Part shown: positions 19,847 to 30,266 of the stretch, one piece after another | How the letters are laid out: each line of letters starts with the position of its first letter | Numbering within the stretch: position 1 is the first letter of the stretch | From: Huiozyma naganishii CBS 8797 | Lineage: Eukaryota; Ascomycota; Saccharomycetes; Saccharomycetales; Saccharomycetaceae | DNA length: 64,000 nt | Assembly: GCF_000348985.1 (NCBI RefSeq) | Contig: NC_035922.1 | Location: 447,604 to 511,603 of the forward strand | Direction: 5' to 3' | Notes under the pieces: generated by a model | The model's database searches: none | Told to the model about the DNA's origin: nothing | What the model saw: the letters and a program-made list of their open reading frames with translations, nothing else | Made by a program: the position numbers and the translations under genes

Positions 19847-20800
19847 ATGCCAAGTACGTATTTTTAATATTATTTGCAATCATGCAAATGTGTGAGGTTC
19901 GGGCCTATCGTGGTGTTGCTTTTGAAAAATATATGGCAATATCAGAATAGAAGAAAGATTGAATGACGCAATTCAATCTCATAATGGTATAAAGGTTACA
20001 CTGAATTCCCGACACTTCAGTTTAACCAGCAATTTTTCACTGGAGAGTGGAAGGAAACCCCTGCAATCATATCCCCTTCTTTTCTGATGTCGCATTATTT
20101 TTTTGACAAGTCAACAGTCCTGGCGATATGGGCGAATCCAACACGTTACGATTCATAAGGATGATTTTTAACTAACAGAATTTTTTAATCAATTTTCCAT
20201 ATTGATTTTTTTGTGTTTGAATAATTAGGAGCCCCAAGAACTTACTCTAAGACTTACTCTACTCCAAAGAGACCTTACGAATCTTCTCGTTTGGACGCTG
20301 AATTGAAGTTGGCTGGTGAATTCGGTCTAAAGAACAAGAGAGAGATTTACAGAATCTCCTTCCAATTGTCCAAGATCAGAAGAGCCGCCAGAGACTTGTT
20401 GACCAGAGACGAAAAGGACCCAAAGAGACTTTTCGAAGGTAATGCCTTGATCAGAAGATTGGTGAGAATCGGTGTTTTGTCCGAAGACAAAAAGAAGCTG
20501 GATTACGTTTTGGCTTTGAAGGTTGAAGATTTCTTGGAAAGAAGACTGCAAACCCAAGTTTACAAGCTAGGTTTGGCCAAGTCTGTTCACCACGCCAGAG
20601 TCTTAATCTCTCAAAGACACATTGCTGTTGGTAAGCAAATCGTCAACATCCCATCTTTCATGGTCAGATTGGACTCTGAAAAGCACATTGACTTCGCTGC
20701 CACTTCTCCATTCGGTGGTGCCAGACCAGGTAGAGTTGCCAGAAAGAACGCTGGTAAAAACTCTGGTGACGCTGAAGAAGCTGCTGAAGAAGAAGAGTAA
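19847..20800 (+). CDS. RPS9: 40S ribosomal protein S9 (uS4), spliced
   Basis: Small-subunit protein of the uS4 family with an S4 RNA-binding domain (about residues 105-170). Exon 1 is 19847-19853 (ATGCCAA) and exon 2 is 20229-20800. The join gives [18 protein letters not shown] and a 192-residue protein. The acidic C-terminal tail ([10 protein letters not shown]) is as in yeast uS4. The intron position after the seventh base matches the S. cerevisiae genes. The order NTC20-RPS9-RPL21-RIM2 equals S. cerevisiae RPS9B. Confidence 0.97.
19854..20228 (+). other. Intron of RPS9
   Basis: Length 375 nt. Donor GTACGT, acceptor TTAG. The only branch-point candidate near the acceptor is AACTAAC at 20170-20176, 52 nt before it; no exact TACTAAC is present. 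Confidence 0.9.
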
Positions 20801-21291
20801 ACTGATTAGTTCATCAACAAATCTGTATAATACAGCTTATATATAGCCTAACATTTTGTATTGAATTAATAGAGACTCGCCTGTTTCAATTAAAGAGTTT
20901 GGATGCTATCGTGACGAACCTTTGCGTGTGTTACACATCGAGATTCATGATTGCTCCATTTTTGTGGACTGTTAAACATCCGTACATTTACAGAATAGAT
21001 TTGAAAAAAATGAAAATTATAGAATAAATGTTCCCAAATGGGAAATAACAAGCAAGTCGTGAAATAATGTGCTGAAACTTTTTTGGTTGGACTCTCTAGG
21101 CTCAGCTTCCGCCTAAGGCAAGATTCCTGTAATGAGAATAGTGGGGGAGCAACCCGCTCCTAGACCGAGAATTTCCTGGCTAACGCAATTTGTGAAAAAA
21201 AAGTATTGATATTATTGAAATTACAGTGATAGAAGCGAAGGTACTAACTAACACTTAAGAATAACAACGAAGACAAAATCAATAAGCAAAA
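20801..21291. other. Intergenic region RPS9-RPL21
   Basis: Contains the RPS9 3' flank and the RPL21 promoter with a strong Rap1 site. No other gene seen. Confidence 0.6.
20976..20989 (+). promoter_or_regulatory. Rap1 site of RPL21
   Basis: ACATCCGTACATTT is a near-perfect Rap1 site about 300 bp before the RPL21 ATG. It is the same core as the RPS6 site at 6009-6021. Confidence 0.75.
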
Positions 21292-22158
21292 ATGGGTAAA
21301 TCGTATGTATTAGATGGTACAGAAATGAGCAATAGTCTGTTAATTTAGTGAAATGTCCTTTTAAAGCTGGTTATTTTGGTTGAGAAGTGGTTTTTTATGT
21401 GGAATCTACAAATAAACTATAGGTGATATACGGATGATATCAAAACAGAATATAGAAAGAGCGTCGGCCTAAAAAGATATACTGAAAATCATATGATTGT
21501 CCATTTTGTTTTCTGAAGAAGAAGTCAGGTAATTTTGCTGCAAAAAATCAATGCTTCTAAATCAATTACCGACATTTCATTAATATACCGAGACAGTTAA
21601 ACTCCGTTAGAGGGAAGGAACGAATAGTAATACTAACATCTCATTATCAAACTTTACGCTCCGCATTTGATATTATTTTTACACAGTCATGGTTACAGAT
21701 CTCGTACTCGTTACATGTTCCAACGTGACTTCAGGAAGCACGGGGCTGTCGCCTTGTCTACCTACCTGAAGGTCTACAAAGTTGGTGACATTGTTGACAT
21801 CAAGGCCAACGGTTCCATCCAGAAGGGTATGCCACACAAGTTCTACCAAGGTAAGACCGGTGTCGTCTACAACGTCACCAAGTCCTCTGTCGGTGTCATC
21901 ATCAACAAGATGGTTGGTAACAGATACCTTGAAAAGAGATTGAACTTGAGAGTCGAGCACATCAAGCACTCCAAGTGTAGAGCTGAGTTCTTGGAAAGAG
22001 TCAAGGCCAACGCTGCCAAGAGAGTTGAGGCCAAGGCCCAAGGTGTTGCCGTCCAATTGAAGAGACAGCCAGCCCAGCCAAGAGAAGCCCGTGTTGTTTC
22101 CACCGAAGGTAACATCCCACAAACTTTGGCTCCAGTTCCATACGAAACTTTCATTTAA
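21292..22158 (+). CDS. RPL21: 60S ribosomal protein L21 (eL21), spliced
   Basis: Large-subunit ribosomal protein of 160 residues. Exon 1 is 21292-21302 (ATGGGTAAATC) and exon 2 is 21687-22158. The join gives [19 protein letters not shown]. The rest is almost identical to S. cerevisiae Rpl21, ending [13 protein letters not shown]. An in-frame ATG inside the intron (21667) would give a false N-terminus ([11 protein letters not shown]), so the spliced start is preferred. Confidence 0.97.
21303..21686 (+). other. Intron of RPL21
   Basis: Length 384 nt. Canonical donor GTATGT, exact branch point TACTAAC at 21631-21637, acceptor ACAG at 21683-21686. Confidence 0.97.
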
Positions 22159-22599
22159 GCGCTTAATTTACTACCGGAATTCAAGTTCATTGTTTTTGGC
22201 CAGTTTTCTAACCCGCTTTTTGTCTTGGTTTTAAATAAATATATACTTAACATCAAATAAAATCATCGTAAAAGAATTATCGTCATTTTGTTGTCAGGAA
22301 TTGGCGATGGACGGTCTCCTGCACTCATGTCCTTGCCTCATTTCATATGTAGCTATTAAATAGAGTTTTAGCTAATTTTTTTTTTAAAATTTGTGTCAGA
22401 TGCGTATTGAAATTTATTAACATTAGTCCCAATATACGGTACGCTTGACTAGATCACATATGCGTTGAGACATCACCGTTGAGACAATTGGTCGAACAGA
22501 ACGATACTGGTAATTGCATTTGTAAAACTCCCAGAACTGAAAGCGATACTTTGTCTTCGACATCCTCTTTTCTAAGCTCTCATACAACCATTAGGGCAA
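22159..22599. other. Intergenic region RPL21-RIM2
   Basis: 441 bp holding the RPL21 3' flank and RIM2 promoter. No gene or clear element seen. Confidence 0.6.
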
Positions 22600-23715
22600 A
22601 TGACGAAGAAACCATTTGAAGAGTTCGAGGACCTGGAGGACCGTGCTATGGAGTCGCTGCCATATTTGGCAAGTGATGAGAAGGGCGCAAACTTTAGGGA
22701 CCCAGTAACATTGGGTGCAAACTCCGATGCCCCGGAAGTACACGGAACTGTCAAACCATGGGTTCATTTTGTTGCTGGTGGTATTGGTGGTATGGCAGGT
22801 GCCGTCGTCACATGCCCATTCGATCTTGTCAAAACGCGGTTGCAAAGTGATATATACCAATCGATATACCAGTCGAAAGCTGTGCCTGCGGGCAATCAGC
22901 AGATGAGTATTGTGAGACAGTCTATGATCCACTTCAAAGAGACGGTTGGAATATTAACGAACGTTTATAAACTGGAAGGATTTAGGAGTCTTTTCAAAGG
23001 GCTGGGTCCGAATCTGGTGGGTGTCATACCGGCCAGAAGTATTAATTTCTTTACCTATGGAACTACAAAGGAATTGTATTCAAGGTCTTTTAATAATGGC
23101 CACGAGGCACCATGGATTCACCTACTAGCGGCAGCCACTGCTGGTATTACGACATCAACAGCGACGAATCCCATCTGGCTGATCAAAACAAGAGTACAAC
23201 TAGATAAAGCTGGTACAACAAGGCAGTATAAAAACTCATGGGATTGCTTAAAGAGTGTCATCAAGACTGAGGGTATTTATGGGCTATACAGAGGGTTGAG
23301 TGCCTCGTACTTAGGGTCGGTGGAGAGTATATTACAGTGGTTGTTGTATGAGCAAATGAGACATTTGATCAAGCAACGGTCCATAGAGAAGTTTGGACAC
23401 GCCAACGACGGCTTGAAATCTACTTCCGACAAAGTCAAGGAATGGTGCCAGCGGTCCGGAAGTGCAGGTCTCGCCAAATTTTGCGCCAGCATAATCACAT
23501 ACCCCCACGAAGTAGTGAGAACGAGGTTGCGGCAAATGCCAATGGAGAATGGGAAACTAAAATATACTGGTTTAGTTCAAAGTTTCAAAGTCATTCTCAA
23601 AGAGGAAGGTTTTGCATCAATGTACAGTGGGCTGACGCCTCACCTAATGAGAACTGTTCCAAATAGCATAATTATGTTTGGAACCTGGGAGCTGGTAATC
23701 AAACTGCTTTCATAA
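22600..23715 (+). CDS. RIM2: Mitochondrial pyrimidine nucleotide carrier Rim2
   Basis: Mitochondrial carrier family protein that exchanges pyrimidine (deoxy)nucleotides across the inner membrane. It is needed for mtDNA maintenance and linked to iron use. 371 residues (S. cerevisiae 377). Three carrier repeats show the signatures PFDLVKTRLQ, NPIWLIKTRVQ and YPHEVVRTRLRQ. The Trp in the second repeat motif is typical of the pyrimidine nucleotide subfamily. A hydrophilic N-terminus of about 50 residues precedes the first repeat. It lies between RPL21 and MED8, as in S. cerevisiae. Confidence 0.95.
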   Translation: MTKKPFEEFEDLEDRAMESLPYLASDEKGANFRDPVTLGANSDAPEVHGTVKPWVHFVAGGIGGMAGAVVTCPFDLVKTRLQSDIYQSIYQSKAVPAGNQQMSIVRQSMIHFKETVGILTNVYKLEGFRSLFKGLGPNLVGVIPARSINFFTYGTTKELYSRSFNNGHEAPWIHLLAAATAGITTSTATNPIWLIKTRVQLDKAGTTRQYKNSWDCLKSVIKTEGIYGLYRGLSASYLGSVESILQWLLYEQMRHLIKQRSIEKFGHANDGLKSTSDKVKEWCQRSGSAGLAKFCASIITYPHEVVRTRLRQMPMENGKLKYTGLVQSFKVILKEEGFASMYSGLTPHLMRTVPNSIIMFGTWELVIKLLS

Positions 23716-23876
23716 ATGAATGGGCAACTCCCCTTTATTTGGAAGGCTGCCTTAAAAAGAACAAACCACGACATGTTTCATTATGATTTAATTTAATAAC
23801 ATATAGAATAATAGACGCTCTTGTAGATATGTATACACTGTATTCTCACGAAACCAACGGTGCAGATCAATATCCT

Positions 23877-24545
23877 TTATTGATTTACATCGTCGGACGA
23901 AGTGGTCGGTATTTGACCGCAGTACATGTATTTGAGTATATCATCGGCCTCAAATGGCCTACTTGGTTTATAGTTATTGATACTACTTTCCTGACTGTCT
24001 ATTATCATATTATCATCGTTATTTTCTTTGAAGTTCTGTTTCTCGAACTGTTCTGCAAAAATCCCCAGGGCCCACTTCGTTATGTTAATGTCGTTTTGCA
24101 AAATCTTGCGAGTCTCTTCTGAAGATAAAGTATTAGATGGAATATCAAATGTTTCCTTGGACACTTTGATCCACTCCTCTACATCAGGGGGAAATTTCTT
24201 TCTGAGCAGAGTGGTGAGGAGATTTTCGTGTGATGTTGTGGGAAAGTTCGGTAATGGATATATCACCGTCGAATCGAGGGTTTCGTAATAATGCTCTAGC
24301 GTCGACGTGACGGACATCAGCTGAGAAAGTGTCACGTTCAGTTGTGCCTGAAGCGAGTACCACTGGGGCAGTTCTGATTTACTGAGATCATCCCTTACGC
24401 GGCGCAATGAATGAGTTAATTGTGCCACTCGCATTCTTACTGCATCCAGTGCCTGAGTTGGAACTCCACTAAAATCAGGTTCAATTCCGTCTGGAGGTGC
24501 CAAATCATTGGCCTTTGGGTGCGATTGGACAGGTTCCTGTGACAT
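23877..24545 (-). CDS. MED8: Mediator head subunit Med8
   Basis: Subunit of the Mediator head module, which with Med18 and Med20 contacts RNA polymerase II and TBP. 222 residues, against 223 in S. cerevisiae. The N-terminal helical region is strongly conserved (VPTQALDAVRMRVAQLTHSL, LPQWYSLQAQLNVTLSQL), as is the C-terminal Med18-binding helix (PFEADDILKYMY). It is convergent with RIM2 and divergent from AIM4, with 189 bp between the two starts. Confidence 0.95.
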   Translation of the reverse strand: MSQEPVQSHPKANDLAPPDGIEPDFSGVPTQALDAVRMRVAQLTHSLRRVRDDLSKSELPQWYSLQAQLNVTLSQLMSVTSTLEHYYETLDSTVIYPLPNFPTTSHENLLTTLLRKKFPPDVEEWIKVSKETFDIPSNTLSSEETRKILQNDINITKWALGIFAEQFEKQNFKENNDDNMIIDSQESSINNYKPSRPFEADDILKYMYCGQIPTTSSDDVNQ

Positions 24546-24734
24546 CCAGGTTAAATCAGGTATTTATCTCAAAAGAACAAGAAAGATACTGGATTCATCG
24601 TGTGCATGTAACTGTCTGAAGGTACCGTGCTACTTTTATTTTTTTACATTAAAAGTGAAGTTTTTAGAAGGCGGCGTCTGACCTGATATTTCAAGACAAG
24701 AAAATGAGGTACCAGTTAGCCATTCTGACCACAA

Positions 24735-25141
24735 ATGTCATCAAGTTGTATGTAATAGCACAGGATATATGGAGGAAATAGTTTTTACCCCCTTGATCTG
24801 GAAGTGAAACCTATACTGTAGGAGAACCCTTTTTTACTAACAAGATTTTTCCTGTAAATTAAGATAAAGTCGAGAAGCCATCGAAGTCTAAAACCAGGAA
24901 CGAAAGTTCCAACAAACGGGTTACCAAAGAAGGTACACCAGAAAAAACCGCCATTGACGATGATAGTAAGGAATTGAGTAGCAAGAGTATATTTTTTGAC
25001 CCTGATTGGAATCCTGAAGGCCGTGCTCCACTCGGGCACAAGAATATATCATATAATTTTGCAACCTTTAATCGCAGACTTGAACTAGAACCGAAGCTGT
25101 CCGGTTTACACAATGTCAAATTACCTGATGTACTAAGGTGA
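24735..25141 (+). CDS. AIM4: Aim4-like protein with a predicted intron
   Basis: Aim4 is a small protein reported in S. cerevisiae to be associated with the nuclear pore and needed for normal mitochondrial genome inheritance. The downstream frame encodes a block ending SIFFDPDWNPEGRAP and SYNFATFNRR. This matches the S. cerevisiae Aim4 C-terminus (SIFYDKDWNPRGTAP, YNPATFKRR). That frame has no suitable ATG at its start. A 13-nt first exon, 24735-24747 (ATGTCATCAAGTT), joined to 24864-25141 gives MSSSYKVEKPSKSK and a 96-residue protein. S. cerevisiae Aim4 has 123 residues and, as I recall, no intron. The order MED8-AIM4-MSI1 is conserved. Confidence 0.8.
24748..24863 (+). other. Predicted intron of AIM4
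   Basis: Length 116 nt. Donor GTATGT at 24748, exact TACTAAC at 24835-24841 and acceptor TTAAG ending at 24863, 22 nt after the branch point. All three signals are in order and the splice restores frame to the conserved Aim4 C-terminus. Confidence 0.78.
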
Positions 25142-25245
25142 GATAGATTGGGCTTTTCCAGATGATATGGGGTATTTATCTATCTACTTAAAGTAATGCA
25201 TTTTTTCACTTTTAAAGACGGCTACCAGCGCCACATGTGTACGCG

Positions 25246-26526
25246 TTATGGTGACGTACAACGCTGGACCAAGTTGGCTGCAGGTTTCCAGACGTGCACT
25301 GAGTTGTCGTTGGATACACTGCACATGAGCCAGGGGTCATGGAGGTCCCATGCTATGTCGTTGACTCCCAACATGTGCCCGGAGTGCACAAATATAGTCT
25401 TATCTTCTATCTCCAGGGATGTATCCCATATCTTTATAAGCCCATCACTTTGTCCTGCTGTAGCAAGTACACTGTGATCATGTGGATTCCATTCCAATGT
25501 GGAGACGGACCCACCATGATCGAAATGTACAATCGGTTCCGCAGACAGTTTCCTAACATCCCAGAGGTTCGTCCTCCCCGTAGAGTCTGTGGACGCTAGT
25601 AGCAAATTATTCTCCCAGTTGAATTTGCAAGCATTTATGCCCTCACTTTTGAACTGGTTTCGTATCTTAGCCACAGCGTTCTGTGCCCTTGTGTCGAACA
25701 GTGCCAAACTGTCGGATCTCTCTCCGCACGCTGCTAAAATGCTATCATGTTGCGACATCCAGCTGACATCATTGACGCCTCTGCTGTCGAAATTGGAGCA
25801 TTCCCACTCGGTCTCGCTGATCGTGGTATTGTCGACATTGAATCTCTGTAGGTCCCACACTTTGACGGCACCGTGGGAGTACGCAACAGCAAGCGTCCCC
25901 TCCCTGTGGTGGTTCCAAGCGAGCGAAACTGCCTCGTTATCCACTGGCGTACGCCTAGCTTCGTCCGTCTCCTCATTGTAGAATCGCGCCTCATAGGGGC
26001 CGTAGTCCTGTTCAGCGTCAGATGCTGCGTGTTTTTGAATTCGCCTCGTGCCGTGCTTGGTCCTGTTGAACACGTAGACTGCACCGTTGGAGGATGCCGC
26101 AGCGATGACGTCCGGGTTCTGGGGCATGTATCGCGCCCTGTTGCAGTCGCCCCTCGGGAAAGTGATGGACACGTTTGTGGCTAGGTTTTTCGGTGGGAAC
26201 TTGGTGGTGCGGTCTGGCTTAAATTCCATCTCGTCCATGTCGAAGTTGTTCAACGATGCCCAATCGAGGTGTGCGAGCGTGGATATGCTGGCCACGTAAA
26301 CGTTTTCGTCCTCTGGCAACTGGCAGGAAGTGTACGAGGAGAGCAGGATCCGGTGCGTGTCAGTGTTTGCATCGACGTCAGGGAAGAACTGGCATGTCAG
26401 TGATGGCCATTTCGCCGTGTTTGTGTTGAGGTAGTCGTACAGTAGCTTGGTGTTTTTCTTCCAGTACGCGTACCGCGTCTGTAGGTCTTCTGAGATAGTA
26501 GAGATTCCGGGTTCATCAGCAGTCAT
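25246..26526 (-). CDS. MSI1: CAF-1 p50 subunit Msi1/Cac3
   Basis: WD40 protein of the RbAp46/48 family. It is the smallest subunit of chromatin assembly factor 1, which deposits H3-H4 behind replication forks. The ATG at 26526 (MTADEPGIS) gives 426 residues, against 422 in S. cerevisiae; the frame extends five codons further to a GTG. The N-terminal histone H4-binding helix and YDYLNTNTAKWPSLTCQFFP are typical of the family. Seven WD repeats follow, for example KIWDTSLEIEDK. Two ACGCGT boxes lie upstream. It is convergent with AIM4. Confidence 0.95.
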   Translation of the reverse strand: MTADEPGISTISEDLQTRYAYWKKNTKLLYDYLNTNTAKWPSLTCQFFPDVDANTDTHRILLSSYTSCQLPEDENVYVASISTLAHLDWASLNNFDMDEMEFKPDRTTKFPPKNLATNVSITFPRGDCNRARYMPQNPDVIAAASSNGAVYVFNRTKHGTRRIQKHAASDAEQDYGPYEARFYNEETDEARRTPVDNEAVSLAWNHHREGTLAVAYSHGAVKVWDLQRFNVDNTTISETEWECSNFDSRGVNDVSWMSQHDSILAACGERSDSLALFDTRAQNAVAKIRNQFKSEGINACKFNWENNLLLASTDSTGRTNLWDVRKLSAEPIVHFDHGGSVSTLEWNPHDHSVLATAGQSDGLIKIWDTSLEIEDKTIFVHSGHMLGVNDIAWDLHDPWLMCSVSNDNSVHVWKPAANLVQRCTSP

Positions 26527-27013
26527 GACCAGTCTTTGCACAAAGAGGTATGGGGGGGGGTAAGCGACGGTACCTTGTGTCTAGTGTATTTGTCTCGGTG
26601 TATATTCTCAGACAAACGCGTACACGCGCTTATGTATAGCTCACGTCGATGCAAAAAAAACTAACGTTGAAAAATATCATGACGCAAAAAGAGCTTTAAA
26701 CATTGGCAAAGTCGAGAGCCGACTACTTCAACATTTTTTTTTTGTATTTGAGGGGACCAAGTCTTTATCGGTACCGTAAGTAGTATCCGGAAGGTGCACG
26801 CGTAATAATACATACACATACACAAACGTATATAGAAATGGGAGGGGCTTCAAGCGAACCTCTTCCCACGTTTATAACAAAAAAGACTTATTCGTAAGAG
26901 ATCATCGTCGGAAAGAAAGACAAGCATAAAACGACAACAAAAAGGGTTTGTCGAGAGAGCTTGTGTGCATATCCGGTTAGAGAAGGGGGAGCGGGGGGGA
27001 AGGGTTATCCAAC
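26527..27013. other. Intergenic region MSI1-PGI1
   Basis: Holds the MSI1 promoter and the PGI1 3' flank. A run of nine G is present near 26552-26560. No gene seen. Confidence 0.6.
26616..26803. promoter_or_regulatory. Two MCB elements upstream of MSI1
   Basis: ACGCGT occurs at 26616-26621 and 26798-26803, about 90 and 270 bp upstream of the MSI1 start. MCB sites bind MBF and drive G1/S expression, which would suit a replication-coupled chromatin assembly factor. This is a motif match only. Confidence 0.55.
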
Positions 27014-29284
<2,271 letters not shown>

Positions 29285-30103
29285 TCACAGGTGTGGGGCA
29301 CTCTGCACTCCCCTAATCGTGGCCTCTATTCTGTCGATGTACCGGTTCTCGGAGGCCCGCAGAGTCGGGATGCTCTCCAGCGTGTCCGCGTAGTTCTTGA
29401 CGTACGTGGCCCCACCGTGGTCGCCATGGCTATCGCTATGACTAACAAAGTCGGAGGGGTGTCCTCTTTCTTGTGGTCCCCGAGGTGGTGGTGGTGGGGC
29501 CGTTTCGGCAGTGCGGTACTCCGCGAGATGTTCCGTACGCTCCCGCATTATACTCAGTAGTTGTACATGGTCGCGCCGTGTCTCCAGCAACCGGTCCTCG
29601 AAATCGGACTGGAAATGCGTCTCGCTCTTGGTCTGCTGTGCAAGCCGCCGGACATCGTCTAAAGTATCTATCCCGGTCCAGGGACTCGCATCCTCATTCC
29701 TGTTCGATCCGTGGCGGCCGCCACTGTGCGGGACTCTCTGGCCTGTGGTGGTGGTGTCCGTCGTGTGCATCGATGCAAAGGACCCGTCCAATTTATCGAT
29801 CTCATCCCCCAGTCGGCTAGCAGATCTGGGTAAAGTTACAGCAGTGACCTCAGTGTTGGGTCTCAGCGGCACATCACTGGCATCCCCCAGTTGTACTCTA
29901 CTGACCCCACCAAACTCGGACGATGAACTGCCCGTTTCTCGCTTTCTACCTTTGGACTTGCCCCGCTTTCGAGACGGTAGTTTCGCCAAAGAACCAGAAC
30001 TCACCGCATTTTCAAGACCCGCGCGCCGATTCTTCCGGGATCGCTTGGTGTTGTTGATGTCACCGGTCTCGGGAGTGTCCATCATCCCCTGCATAGCTTC
30101 CAT
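29285..30103 (-). CDS. Uncharacterised YBR197C/YPL077C-like protein
   Basis: 272 residues, not a recognised domain family. Its position between PGI1 and TAF5 equals S. cerevisiae YBR197C, which has a paralogue YPL077C; both are of unknown function. The N-terminal half is basic and Ser/Gly-rich and looks disordered (RKNRRAG, KLPSRKRGKSKGRKRE). The C-terminal half is predicted helical (LLSIMRERTEHLAEYR, ADTLESIPTLRASENRY), with a short polyproline run (APPPPPRGP). The assignment rests mainly on synteny. Confidence 0.72.
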   Translation of the reverse strand: MEAMQGMMDTPETGDINNTKRSRKNRRAGLENAVSSGSLAKLPSRKRGKSKGRKRETGSSSSEFGGVSRVQLGDASDVPLRPNTEVTAVTLPRSASRLGDEIDKLDGSFASMHTTDTTTTGQRVPHSGGRHGSNRNEDASPWTGIDTLDDVRRLAQQTKSETHFQSDFEDRLLETRRDHVQLLSIMRERTEHLAEYRTAETAPPPPPRGPQERGHPSDFVSHSDSHGDHGGATYVKNYADTLESIPTLRASENRYIDRIEATIRGVQSAPHL

Positions 30104-30266
30104 CGTTGGTTTGCTCCATCGTAGAGAGAAGCTAGCTATACACGTCCCATCTGTAATATACTTTTTTTATTTTCCTGGGTAAATAAACATGTGCGGCTGC
30201 TATGTTCACTAACGGATTACTATCAATTACACATACACACTGCATATACATATATATACATCTTCT

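Noticed and set aside
21667..21700. ATG within the RPL21 intron as a start codon
   Set aside because: It would give [11 protein letters not shown] in place of the invariant MGKSHGYR. The canonical intron signals explain the frame.
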